DNA of 64,000 bases, taken from positions 1-64,000 of the forward strand of contig BCGN01000012.1 of the NCBI GenBank assembly GCA_001599295.1, in the 5' to 3' direction. The notes under the pieces are model-generated. The model did no database searches. It was not told the DNA's origin and saw only the letters and a list, made by a program, of their open reading frames with translations. The stretch is from Sporopachydermia quercuum (lineage: Eukaryota; Ascomycota; Sporopachydermiomycetes; Sporopachydermiales; Sporopachydermiaceae). Position numbers and translations under genes: made by a program. This document shows positions 9,862 through 20,891 of the stretch, one piece after another. Position 1 is the first letter of the stretch; every line of letters begins with the position of its first letter.

Positions 9862-12102
9862 ATGGCTTATGTTTCATCAAAACTACAATGGTTAACATCT
9901 TTGGATGTTACCTCAACTCCTGGAAAGAATTACAGAAGAACCACTATCATTGGTACTATCGGTATGTAATAATCAGTGCTAGAGTAGGCTTGAGCTCTAC
10001 AAAAATCGATATCATGTATGGGTATAATATGTGCATAGTATAAATGTCCTCTATACCTTTGTTGCATAACGAATTTTTTTTCTTTTTTCGAGGTATCATA
10101 TCAATAAAATATACTAACCAAGATGTTTGTTTCTAGGACCTAAAACTAATAATGTTGAGATGTTAGTCAATCTAAGAAAAGGTAAGTGTTTTCGTATATT
10201 CAACAGACTGGTTTGTCTGATGATTTTCTGCAACAAGTACATAATTAGTAGAGTGGCTCTTATTAGTACCCTCACTAAGCCGAGCTCAATTGCAATTAAT
10301 GTGATACTGGTGGCACGAATGGGGTCCTGGAGGTTCCTTCCAACACCCTATTTTAATCAATTTGTGTCTCTTCCATCACGCCGCTTCCTACCTGTCATTT
10401 ATTATGGCAATCTACCTGTTTTCATCCTTTTAATTCCTTATTTGCAATTACTTAATTTCTCTGGTGTTTGTGTTTGACATCAACAAGACGACACAAAAAG
10501 AATGAAGATGATGAGATGTGATGTGCAGATTTTTTAGGGTTTGAGGGACCTGCATGATAGTGCGTCATAGACCGTTTTAGCACAGTTAGTTTTGACAGCA
10601 AAAGAGAACAATCAGTGTGTGGGGTCATCGGGGTGATGAACTGAAGACTGTTCTAATTCTACACTCAATCAGATAACCATTGTTTATTCTATGATACATT
10701 ATACTAACAATTATTAGCTGGTCTTAACATTGTGCGTATGAACTTCTCTCATGGATCATACGAATACCATCAATCTGTCGTTGACAACTCAAGAAAATCA
10801 GAAGAAATCTATCATGGACGTCCTTTAGCTATTGCTTTGGACACCAAGGGTCCAGAAATCAGAACTGGCACTACGTTAGATGACAAGGATTATCCTATTC
10901 CTGCTAACCATGAAATGATTTTCACTACTGACGATGCCTATGCCAAGTCCAGTAATGATAAAATCATGTACATTGATTACAAGAATATCACTAAGGTCAT
11001 TGAAAAAGGTAGAATCATTTACGTTGACGATGGTGTCTTATCCTTTGAAGTTTTGGAAATTGTTGATGAAAAGACTTTGAAGGTCAGATCTCTAAACGCT
11101 GGTAAGGTTTGTTCTCACAAGGGTGTCAATTTACCTAACACTGATGTTGATTTACCTGCTTTATCTGAAAAGGATAAAGCTGATTTGAGATTTGGTGTTA
11201 AAAACGACGTTAACATGATTTTTGCTTCGTTCATCAGAACTGGTAACGACATCAAGGAAATCAGAGAAGTTTTAGGAGAAGATGGAAAAGAAATCCAAAT
11301 CATTGCTAAGATTGAAAGTAGACAAGGTGTCAACAATTTTGATGAAATTTTGGCCGAAACTGACGGTGTTATGGTTGCCAGAGGTGATTTAGGTATTGAA
11401 ATTCCTGCCTCTGAAGTTTTAGTTGTTCAAAAGCAACTGATTGCTAAGTGTAACTTGGCAGGTAAGCCGGTTATCTGTGCNACCCAAATGTTAGAATCTA
11501 TGACCTATAACCCAAGACCTACCAGAGCTGAAGTTTCAGATGTTGGTAATGCCGTTTTAGATGGTGCTGACGCTGTGATGCTTTCTGGTGAAACTGCTAA
11601 GGGTAACTATCCCATTGAAGCCGTTTCTATGATGCATAATACCTGTTTAATTGCCGAAAAGGCAGTTGCTTATGGTCCTGCTTATCAAGAAATCAAGGCT
11701 TTGACTCCTAGACCCACTGAAACCGTGGAAACAATTGCTATGGCTGGTGTTTCTGCTTCATTCGAACAAGCTGCTAAGGCCATTATCGTTCTATCTACCT
11801 CTGGTACTACTGCCAGACTCTGCTCTAAGTATAGACCCGATTGTCCTATTATCATGATCACCCGGAACCCAAGATCTGCTAGATACTCTCATTTATACAG
11901 AGGTGTGTACCCATTCGTGTATCCTGAACCGAATGTTGATGGATCTGCATGGCAACAAGACGTTGAACAACGTTTGAAATGGGGTATGGACGAAGCTGTT
12001 GAATTGGGCATTTTGAAGAAAGGTGATGTTGTTATTGCCATACAAGGCTGGACCAAGGGTTTAGGTCATACCAATACTCTCAGAGTTTTAGAAGCTTTCT
12101 AA
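9862..12102 (+). CDS. PYK1: Pyruvate kinase, three exons
   Basis: Exons 9862-9961, 10137-10181 and 10718-12102 encode about 509 residues. Both introns (GTATGT and GTAAGT donors; TACTAAC at 10112-10118 and 10702-10708; TAG acceptors) join in phase and rebuild the conserved N-terminus: [21 protein letters not shown] followed by [13 protein letters not shown] is split over the three exons. The enzyme converts phosphoenolpyruvate and ADP to pyruvate and ATP in the cytosol. Seen are the substrate loop [11 protein letters not shown], the K/Mg2+-binding IIAKIES and [20 protein letters not shown], and the C-terminal allosteric domain ([29 protein letters not shown]). Codons are biased as in highly expressed genes. 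S. cerevisiae CDC19 lacks introns. One N falls in a codon at ~11481 and reads Ala (GCN). Confidence 0.98.
10182..10717 (+). other. Long second intron of pyruvate kinase
   Basis: At 536 nt this is the longest coding-region intron in the window (others 70-320). Its interior is less AT-rich than intergenic DNA. It contains C-box-like ATGATGA near 10507 and GTGATGA near 10635, the latter directly followed by CTGA. The arrangement does not meet a clean box C/D snoRNA layout, so no RNA gene is called. Confidence 0.6.
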
Positions 12103-12230
12103 AAGTGTTGGATTTTCTATTCAGTATTATTGTTTAACACAGTACAGTGCAAGTCTTATATTTATATATTAACTAATTATTACTATATTACATCAAATGA
12201 TCATTACTACCATAAGCCATCATACATTTA

Positions 12231-15200
12231 CTATATACTTACCCTATTACCACTAGACTCCTCTATCACTTGTTTTATCCTACTCAAAAACTTTTCCCAT
12301 TCACTCAAATCTTCTTGTTGTTCCTGGGCAGTGTTAACAATATTCAACTCAATCGACCTGTATATCTCAACACATTTAACCCAATTGCCACTCTGTTTCA
12401 TCATCTCCACCAAATATGCTTCAACCAATAACATGTCTTGTTCCTTAGGTCCATTGATGGCAAACGAGTGTTCTATCCATTGATTTATCAACTGTTTCAC
12501 ACTAGCAAGTGATCTATGACCTTGAAACATATTTATCGTTTGCTCTCGTTGTCTGACTGATGACAACTCTACTAGTATGTTATGAACTGTTCTTTTTGAC
12601 TTTTCTTTCAACTTATTGCTTCTCATTCGTTTGATTCGTTCGGCTTCTCGTTGCTTTACTCTTGCTTCCCCCTTTGCTTGCTGGAGCTGCTGCTTTCTAA
12701 TATGCAGATCGTGAAGCACTTCTTGTTCAATTGAACTTGGAAGATTGTTTAGAACTTCTTGGTCTATTTCCAAACTATCAGTGTCAAGGTTGGGATCAGG
12801 CTTCTCATACAAAGGAGCTGCAGGACCAGAATCAGTATTGAAGTCATCATTTGAAATCATCATTAGATTTCTAAGAATATTCGCCTTGCTGATAGGATCG
12901 TCATCAATGCGCATTAAGCCGGGCTTGAGTCTTTTTCTCTTCGAAGACACATCAAACACAGGCAGATCATTGAAGGTTCTACCAGTAATCTTATTAGGAC
13001 TACTAGTACTTTTCCCAAAGCTGTTACTGCTATCCTTGAACTTCCTTGGTGATTGTTTACGTTTCGTTGGTGAGTTCGCAGCTCGCACTACTTCAAACAG
13101 TTCATTACCACCTGTGGGGAACAATACTTGTTTATACCTCAGTTTGGACGGAGTTGTAGTAGTAGAAGCACTCTTTTCACTGGAAATAACCAATACCTCT
13201 GGTTGTTCGTTTGGTGATGATGGTATTTCAATAGGAAAGGGTTCGTTTCCGTGATTACTCATTTTATTATCAACATTACTAACACTAGGAGAGGAACAAG
13301 AGAATGAATGTCTTCTTTTCAACTGTTTTCTTTTATGATATTCCTGCTGAATTTCTTCTGGGAACTCCACCAGAACAGACGTGTCAATTTGAGAAGGAAT
13401 AATGTACCCGTCAGCAGAATTGGTATCATATGGTGATGGCGGCACTTCAACAGTTTTTGCATTTGAAAGTCGTCTTTTCTTCACTGGATTACCCAATGCT
13501 ATTAGTTCCACATCGCCTCGTACCTCTTTAACCAACTGTTCGTCCCCCCTCTCCCTCCTATACACCTCAAACAATTTCCTCATATTATCTACCATTTTCT
13601 CTCCATTCTCTTTGTTCTGTTTCTTAAATGGGAGCTTCATTTGACCTGCTTCTCCTGTAGCTCCTACCCCACTGGAACCCCGCTCTAAATTACTCATCTG
13701 AATCCCGATCCCCCGCAGATCCTTGGCGGGGCAGCTTATCATCCGCAGCAACGATTTCACCTCACTAGATATAATACCAGTCTCCCGTGTCCCTACGCCT
13801 AATCGTGATGATTTGGTGAACACGTCGCACTCTCCACAGCCTAAATACTTAGGTGGTTCAATAGGGGCATTTCTGCTTCTTCTATACACTTTCAAACTGA
13901 CATAAGATCCTACAACGTCTATTGCTTTCATTCGATCGCTTACTTCTTGGCTCAAACTTTCAACAAACGTTTCAATTTGCGGATGGGTATCAAATCGAAT
14001 GCCCCAGTTAACTTCCACGCTCACGCTTTTTCTGGTCAAATTGTCTAGGTTATCAATACTCGTGTGGTCAATTCCTAAGGCATAATTGAACATTTTAGAG
14101 CCAGTCTTCCTTCCAAATGCTTTTATGAGCTTGTCTTGGCTGATATTTCTCAACTTCTTGATAGTTATTCTTCCGTTGGAGCCTCTGGTGCCTCTAGCAG
14201 TACTATACTTATTAATGCCTATTTCTTCAGTAAACTCTTCATACAATCTTCGTTCAATACTGGGACCAGCCCCGGGTAAGTTGATGACAGGGAAGTCAGC
14301 AATCTCGGACAATATATTATCGTTCAGGTAGTAAATTCCATTGGGTTTTGCTTTTCTGTTTGCCAGCTTCGCTAACAGAACGTTGTTGCCAATTCCAATA
14401 CTAACAGAACAACCTGTTTGGTTGAATATTGTTTGTTTCAATGATTTCGCTAAGGACAGTACTGCTGAAGCAGCAGTAGCAGTAGTAGCAGTAGTAGAGA
14501 TACTGGAACAGGAAGACTCCCCAAGAGGAAGTGGAATGGTGTTAATACAGTTAGTACAGTCAGCATTCTTGATAGTATCTTGATCGCAACTATCATTGTA
14601 GCTCTTACCTCTATGGTTCTTATCATTATTCTTCATACAAATGCTAGTAAAATCAACTAATGCTTCATCGATCGAAACTGGGAATAAACAATCAGGCTCA
14701 CTCGATAACAACAGTTCATACAAGCATCTAGAGGCTTGTTCATATACGTCAAATTTATAATCTAAACGAATCAATTCAGGACAAAGCTTCAATGCTGCTG
14801 TCATCCACATACCATTCTTAACCCCAAACCGTCTGGCGATATAATTGCAACTTGCAATCTCAGAAGATCTGGTTCCATAAGAAACACAGAACGGCCGTTT
14901 GTTCAGTAAATGTTTATATTGAGGATAACTCAGTACGGAAGCTGAGACAAAGAAACAATCGAAATCAACATGAAATATTACTTTCGAAGGAGTTGATGAT
15001 GTTAGAGGAAAGGGAATAGCAACTTTGTTTGATGGCTTGAGCGTGCTATTGGTACAGATGTTTCGAGGACATAATATAGTCTGGGATTTCCAGTTATTCG
15101 TTGTGATTTCAACAGGTTCAGCAGAGCTATCACTATCATTAGCATTATTGATGTTGATATTGCTAGTATTAATGTTCTCACAACTTTCAGAGCTCTCAAA

Positions 15201-17363
15201 GTTTTCAGTACGTGTTGCAGTTTTCATATGAATTGTTGCTCCTGTTTCCGTTCCTGGTACATTTATTCCTTTAATAATGTCCATGTCATCAGTAATTTCC
15301 TTATCTTTCCTTTCATTCTTTTCTGAATCTCTTTTTTCTTTCAGTTTCTTCAATGCCAACTGCTGGAATTCAGCACGCAAAGAAGCTTTCCAAGTACTCA
15401 AGTGATGAAGACGTGATTTGGCAAAATAGGATTTCAGAAAATCAGGATGTGTACATTCAAGTATTTTAGTCTGTTGCTGTTTTACAGGCAGTTCATTTGA
15501 TAGTTTCCTGGATGTGTTCTTATGAAGATTACTATTGGAATTGTCTGCTGAAGAAACTGCAGATTTGATATCAATAACTGGTGTTATGTTAGCAGTAATT
15601 TTGTTGTTATCTGGAATGGTACCATCATTATTACTATCATCATCAGCTCTTATTGCATTCTTTAAATGTGAATCAGCTCCTATACTTAAATTTTCAATAC
15701 TTCTAGGATCGATTCTGTCGCTAGCCGATACAGTTCTGCTACCTGTAAGACTATTGATAATAGGAGCTCCTTTCAGTTGATCTACTCGTTCTGCTCGTTG
15801 TTCAGCCGAGCGTTCGTTTGGTGATGTCGATTTGTTGGATATAAATTCAAGTGAAAAGGAGCTCCCATTAGAATGACCGTAGGTATGTCCATTTATTTGT
15901 TTATCTGTTTCTTTTGGTTTAGCAGTTGAAAAATCATCAGTTAAATCTGCATTACCAAAAGAAGAGTTAAATGAAAGATCATCAAAAGACGAAATGCTTG
16001 AAATATTGTTTCCTTTGCTGGTTTCCGCAGGGGATGCTATTGTTTCCGTTCCTGTGTTAGTTGTTTCTTTATCCGATATCTCTTCCGCTAGCTCTACAGG
16101 TATCTCTTCCAATATCTCTTCCGGGTTTTCCACCCAATTACTTTCATGCTGTGATTGACTCAATGAAGAGAAAAGGATCTCCTCTGCACCAATAAACGTG
16201 TTTTTATTGCTTTTATGAATTTTCGGAGTAACTGCGGAATTTTTATTATCTCCAAAATCCTTCCCGAGATCCGTTCCGTGATTCTCTTCCATCCCCGATA
16301 ATTCTTCCGCAATTTCGAAGTCGTCTTCACTAGGAGAATCCCACGTAGAGTCCAGCATTTGTTCGATTTCCGACAATTCTAAGGTTAGTTTTAATGAATC
16401 GGTTGGAGATTTCGGAGGATTTACAGGGATATCGGAAACTATGGTAGGGATCTGCTCAGAGGAAATATCGGAAATGTTACCTGGTTCAGTGATAGAATGA
16501 TTGATGCGTGAAGATGCTAGGCGGGTTAAATCAGAAGCGGTAGTGACCACAGCATCAGGATTGGGAGGATTAGGAGCCTTATCTGAGACGGGTTGTGATA
16601 CAGTTCCATTTTGGAACGTACTTGCAGCCCCCGCTTCTAAATAAGGCTTTCCGGGCACTGATTTTGTGGTGGTTTCTAAGTCATTTGTCTCACTAGTCAT
16701 TTGCCCCCTTTTCGGNGCCTCCTGAGCCAGGTTCTCCACTTTTGATCCATTATTCACAAAACTAGCAATGTATTTCTGACCATATTCAGTAGAAATAACC
16801 CGATAGCTCCGCCAATCAAGCACCCGTCGTTCCCGAACAGAGTCAATAATCCATTCTGGACGCACAACTTTATATTTGGCAAATTCCACCGCCTTCTTCT
16901 TTGTCAGATTACTAGCTATTATATGAGTCACAGCCTTCTTTCCTGTCATATACCGTAGAAACGTCCCGCCATGAAGTACTATAATCTTGCCTAGATCTTG
17001 TAGACTAGGACGTGTATAACCGTTAATTGATATTATGTAACCTTTGAACAAGCTGGGACATAATAGATTCGTGACATTCACCTTGTCATAGCTACCAAGT
17101 CTCAAATGCTCATTTTCTATTTGTTCCCTGAGATGTGACAATCTTATTTGTAGGTCTTCCTTCTGTTGTTTGATTGCTTTGTTTTGTATGTATTTGCCAA
17201 ATTCACCAAAGTGAATTGGCTCATGTTCGGGGCTATTATCGTTATCACCGCTCTGTAGAAGTTTGTCAGAGTTCTCTAACAGAGATAATAAATAGTTTTG
17301 GTCCTGAAGAATGTGGTGATTGTCTTGGTTTTTGTGTTTGTTATGTCTATTTGATTGTGACAT
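12231..17363 (-). CDS. REV1: DNA repair polymerase Rev1 (unusually long)
   Basis: A 1710-residue Y-family deoxycytidyl transferase and scaffold of translesion synthesis, against 985 residues in S. cerevisiae. In order: N-terminal FGEFGKYIQNKAIKQQ (~52-67); BRCT domain (~100-195, with PEWIIDS); a long acidic Ser/Asn-rich linker (~210-630); the Rev1-specific HPDFLKSYFAKSRLHHLSTW segment (~641); the Y-family polymerase domain from ~795 with metal-binding DFDCFF (~801) and SIDEALVD (~899); little finger (ending ~1170); two UBM-like motifs, VEFPEEIQQEY (~1333) and NNLPSSIEQEV (~1543); and the C-terminal Rev7/polymerase-interaction domain (~1600-1710). A roughly 55-residue Ser/Thr/Asn-rich insertion splits the palm between SIDEALVDF and the AKSLKQTIF helix. 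Convergent with pyruvate kinase, 128 bp apart. One N lies near 16715. Confidence 0.96.
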   Translation of the reverse strand: MSQSNRHNKHKNQDNHHILQDQNYLLSLLENSDKLLQSGDNDNSPEHEPIHFGEFGKYIQNKAIKQQKEDLQIRLSHLREQIENEHLRLGSYDKVNVTNLLCPSLFKGYIISINGYTRPSLQDLGKIIVLHGGTFLRYMTGKKAVTHIIASNLTKKKAVEFAKYKVVRPEWIIDSVRERRVLDWRSYRVISTEYGQKYIASFVNNGSKVENLAQEXPKRGQMTSETNDLETTTKSVPGKPYLEAGAASTFQNGTVSQPVSDKAPNPPNPDAVVTTASDLTRLASSRINHSITEPGNISDISSEQIPTIVSDIPVNPPKSPTDSLKLTLELSEIEQMLDSTWDSPSEDDFEIAEELSGMEENHGTDLGKDFGDNKNSAVTPKIHKSNKNTFIGAEEILFSSLSQSQHESNWVENPEEILEEIPVELAEEISDKETTNTGTETIASPAETSKGNNISSISSFDDLSFNSSFGNADLTDDFSTAKPKETDKQINGHTYGHSNGSSFSLEFISNKSTSPNERSAEQRAERVDQLKGAPIINSLTGSRTVSASDRIDPRSIENLSIGADSHLKNAIRADDDSNNDGTIPDNNKITANITPVIDIKSAVSSADNSNSNLHKNTSRKLSNELPVKQQQTKILECTHPDFLKSYFAKSRLHHLSTWKASLRAEFQQLALKKLKEKRDSEKNERKDKEITDDMDIIKGINVPGTETGATIHMKTATRTENFESSESCENINTSNININNANDSDSSAEPVEITTNNWKSQTILCPRNICTNSTLKPSNKVAIPFPLTSSTPSKVIFHVDFDCFFVSASVLSYPQYKHLLNKRPFCVSYGTRSSEIASCNYIARRFGVKNGMWMTAALKLCPELIRLDYKFDVYEQASRCLYELLLSSEPDCLFPVSIDEALVDFTSICMKNNDKNHRGKSYNDSCDQDTIKNADCTNCINTIPLPLGESSCSSISTTATTATAASAVLSLAKSLKQTIFNQTGCSVSIGIGNNVLLAKLANRKAKPNGIYYLNDNILSEIADFPVINLPGAGPSIERRLYEEFTEEIGINKYSTARGTRGSNGRITIKKLRNISQDKLIKAFGRKTGSKMFNYALGIDHTSIDNLDNLTRKSVSVEVNWGIRFDTHPQIETFVESLSQEVSDRMKAIDVVGSYVSLKVYRRSRNAPIEPPKYLGCGECDVFTKSSRLGVGTRETGIISSEVKSLLRMISCPAKDLRGIGIQMSNLERGSSGVGATGEAGQMKLPFKKQNKENGEKMVDNMRKLFEVYRRERGDEQLVKEVRGDVELIALGNPVKKRRLSNAKTVEVPPSPYDTNSADGYIIPSQIDTSVLVEFPEEIQQEYHKRKQLKRRHSFSCSSPSVSNVDNKMSNHGNEPFPIEIPSSPNEQPEVLVISSEKSASTTTTPSKLRYKQVLFPTGGNELFEVVRAANSPTKRKQSPRKFKDSSNSFGKSTSSPNKITGRTFNDLPVFDVSSKRKRLKPGLMRIDDDPISKANILRNLMMISNDDFNTDSGPAAPLYEKPDPNLDTDSLEIDQEVLNNLPSSIEQEVLHDLHIRKQQLQQAKGEARVKQREAERIKRMRSNKLKEKSKRTVHNILVELSSVRQREQTINMFQGHRSLASVKQLINQWIEHSFAINGPKEQDMLLVEAYLVEMMKQSGNWVKCVEIYRSIELNIVNTAQEQQEDLSEWEKFLSRIKQVIEESSGNRVSI

Positions 17364-18561
17364 TGATGATAAATTATGATCTATTGATTAGATGGATGGA
17401 TGGATACGAAGCTATTAAGACATGATGAGCGGTAAAAAATGACATATTACAATTGTACCCCGTTTCTTGGGTGAATACTTGTTGAATAAGAGAGAGGAGG
17501 TTGGTTTTCCTGATTCTATAGCATGCAACTTGTGTGCCATTAGCAGAATAGTAAGGGAAGGAAAGAGACGTCGAAAGGCAAGAAATGAGATTTTGTGTTT
17601 TTTCTATGTCTGAGAAACTTAAGGTTTCAGTTGAATAATATTAAGGTTATGATGCACTGCATAAATATGTGAGAAAAAGCATTTAGCTTTTCACAGTTTA
17701 TTTCAAAATACCGAGATGAGTTCAAATGTCATAGAATAATTGGAGATAATGCTATCTTATTTAATAGTAGAGAGAACGAGGAAGCTTAGTCATAAAAGTG
17801 ATATTACTGTAGAAACTACCCCTTGATTTTACTGTAGGAGTAGTGATTTTGGGAGTTCTATCCTCAACCGAAAGTCCTCTGGAAATAGCTGGCAGATTCT
17901 TCACTGAAAACTCAGCTTGATGAGTTTTAATTCAATATAATTTGAGTCCTTAACCTTTCTTCAGTTTATTGTACTTGCCTTGCCTTATTTGACTAGTTAC
18001 CTACATTCCAGAAAGTATTGATTGTAATTTTCATGCCTATTCAATTGCTTTGGCTGGTAAACTTCTTTCAGTAAAGTTCAAACTCTAAATTCACAATATG
18101 CATTATTATGCATATAATAAAATTCAAGTATGTCAAAGGGTATTCTTAAGTTAGTAACGCTTTTCACTGAAACAGCCTTTCAACAGTTAGTCACTCTTCT
18201 GAATATAAAACATTCCCAGTAACCAATAATTAAACTTTTACTTCAAGCAATTTATTGAAAAGATCTACTTTTTATTGCCAAACATCCAGTTACTCGATTC
18301 TGACTGACTATAGCAAGCACCTGTGATCGGCCACACATTTAAATTAAGCTTTTTGAACTCTAAACTCAAATATCTTTCCCAAACCTTATTTATAAGGCTT
18401 TTTCGAAACATCTCATTTTCATGCTATTTCGAAACTAATCCTTCCATTTTGCTCACACCAAATTGTCTACGATTCCACTAATCAAAACTCATTCATTATT
18501 CATTGATATTCTCATACAAATTACGTAAACAATACTATCTAATCAACCGCACCATAAACAC
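17364..18561. other. Intergenic region REV1 promoter / ACS 3' side
   Basis: About 1.2 kb of AT-rich DNA upstream of REV1 and downstream of the acetyl-CoA synthetase stop. A short (GGAT)x3 run occurs near 17388. A lone TACTAAC on the minus strand (18156..18150) has no usable acceptor or flanking exon. Nothing else was recognised. Confidence 0.5.
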
Positions 18562-20891
18562 TTATTTCTTAGCAGAATGAACGACACTGATGATATGGTC
18601 AACAACCTCAGGATTAGATAAGGTAGAAACATCACCTAGTTGATCTTCTTCTCCTGACAAAACCTTTCTTAAAATACGTCTCATAATCTTACCAGATCTT
18701 GTCTTTGGCAAATCAGAAACAAGCAAAATATTCTTAGGAGCAGCAAACGGTCCAATCTCCTTACGGACAGTCAAAACAAGTTCCTTCTTAGTTGCTGCTT
18801 CATCGCTAGTAGCAGTTTTCAAAGAAACAAAAGCATTGACAGCTTGTCCAGTCAATTCATCGGCAATACCAACAACGGCTGATTCAGCAACTTGAGGATG
18901 TTCCAATAAAGCCGATTCAATCTCAGCAGTGGATAACCTATGTCCTGACACATTGACAACATCATCAACTCTTCCTCTAATCCAGTAGAATCCATCGTGG
19001 TCACGGCCTGCACCATCACCAGTGAAATAATACCCAGGATATGGGTTAAGATAGGTATCCATATATCTAGAGTGTGAGTTCCAGACAGTTCTGGCAACTG
19101 AAGGCCAAGGAGTTCTAATTGCCAAGACACCCTCGACATCATTGCCTTTTAATTCTTCACCAGAGACGGGATCCATGATAACAGGATCAATTCCAAACAT
19201 TGGGAAAGTAGCAGAACCAGGCTTAGTTGGAGTGACACCTCCTAAAGGTGTGATGATATGAGAGCCAGTCTCTGTTTGCCAGTAGGTATCAACGATATGA
19301 CATTTCTTCTTACCAATTACTTCATTGTACCAAGTCCAAACTTCAGCAGCAATTGGCTCACCGACAGAGCCTAAAAGTCTTAAAGATGATAAGTCATGGT
19401 GGATGTGTTTATCACCAGCGCGCTTTAATAATCTCAAAGCAGTTGGGGCAACGTAGAATTGGCTTACTTTGTAAGCATCAACAATGTCCCAGTATCTAGA
19501 AAAGTTGGGATAAGCAGGAGTTCCTTCAAATACAACCGTGGTAGCACCAAGTAATAATGGACCGTACAAAACATAAGTATGGCCAGTAATCCAACCCACA
19601 TCACCAGCGCAGAAGAAAGTATCATCAGCATGGATATCAAAGGTGTATTTAGATGTTAAAGCAGCGCCAAGCAAATAACCGGCTGTCGAATGAACGACAC
19701 CCTTAGGGGAACCAGTAGATCCAGAGGTATAAAGTAAGAAAATAGGATCTTCAGAGTTAACGGGAACAGGAGCGAAATATGGTCTATATTTCGTGACTTC
19801 TTCATGCCACCAGACATCTCTACCTTTAATGAAAGGAATGTTTGCGCCAGTTCTTTTGAAGACAAGGCAATGTCTTACGTCAGGACACTGTTTTAAAGCC
19901 TCATCGACAATTTTCTTGGTTTCAATTACTTTACCGCCACGCTTTGATTCATCAGTAGTAATGACGACTCTGGAATCAGCGTCTAATATTCTGTCTCTGA
20001 GAGAACCAGATGAGAAACCAGCAAAAACAACAGAGTGCACAGCACCAACTCTTGTAATAGCAAGCAAAGTTACAATGACTTCAGGAATCATTGGCAAGTA
20101 AACAGCAACAGTGTCACCTTTCTTAACGCCTAAGCTGGTTAAAGTGTGCGCGACACGGGACACTTCGGACAATAATTCACCATATGTGATTTTTCTGCCC
20201 TCGCCGGGCTCGTCAGCCTCGTAGATGATTGCGACTTTGTCAGGGTTTTCGAAAGCATGCCTATCGATACAGTTATAAGAAGCATTTAATTCACCTTCAA
20301 CGAACCAAGAGATGTTACCATTCTTGAAGTCACCGTTGCTTGTCTTGGTGAAGTCCTTGCTGAAATGGAGTAGTTCTCTCGCTTGTCTAGCAAAGAATTC
20401 GTCAGGGTTGCTAATTGATTGATCGTAGAGCTTCTTGTATTCTTCGAAAGAAGTTAGATAAGCTTGTCCTGGGTGATTCCTAGTAGGATTGTTAGTAAGA
20501 GCGAAAAGCTAATGGAAAGTGACGACAAGACAGAATAGAAAATAAAGGTGAATTGATAGCGTTCTCTGAAGTTTTATTGGTAAAATCTGGGGAATAAAGT
20601 TAAGGTTTTAATTCAATGATCATCGGAAAATTCTTGTAGAACTTAATTTAAAACCTTAGACTTGTCATTGTAGGGTTAGTGGATAAATAAAAGGCAAGGC
20701 ATAATTGTTCATAGTACAGTGAGAAGCAGGACAAATCAACCAGTAATTATTGAATAACTGTCACTTCAGACAGTTTGATAGTCAAAAGGAGTAACTTACT
20801 TGTGGAACTCTCTTGGGACGTTGTATGTTATAACATTGTGAGCTTCAGCGACAACTGGAGTCTTTGGATTGCCGTTACCGTTCTCAGCCAT
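18562..20891 (-). CDS. ACS: Acetyl-CoA synthetase, two exons
   Basis: Exon 1 is 20891..20800 (start [20 protein letters not shown]) and exon 2 is 20479..18562, giving about 669 residues. The 320-nt intron begins GTAAGT and ends TACTAAC-aatcctactag; the join (AA|G) yields [18 protein letters not shown], matching fungal synthetases. Acetate, ATP and CoA are converted to acetyl-CoA through acetyl-AMP, supplying lipid synthesis and histone acetylation. Motifs: ATP loop [45 protein letters not shown] hinge, and the C-terminal TRSGKIMRR whose Lys is the reactive and regulated residue. Resembles A. nidulans FacA and S. cerevisiae Acs2; which paralogue cannot be told. A shorter reading starting inside exon 2 would lose the conserved N-terminus. 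Confidence 0.96.

Noticed and set aside
10500-10660. Box C/D snoRNA inside pyruvate kinase intron 2
   Set aside because: C-like and D-like boxes are present, but the second C box runs directly into CTGA, and no terminal stem flanks the boxes closely.
18150-18156. TACTAAC on the minus strand downstream of ACS
   Set aside because: The nearest AG is only a few bases away and no open exon follows; it lies beyond the ACS stop.
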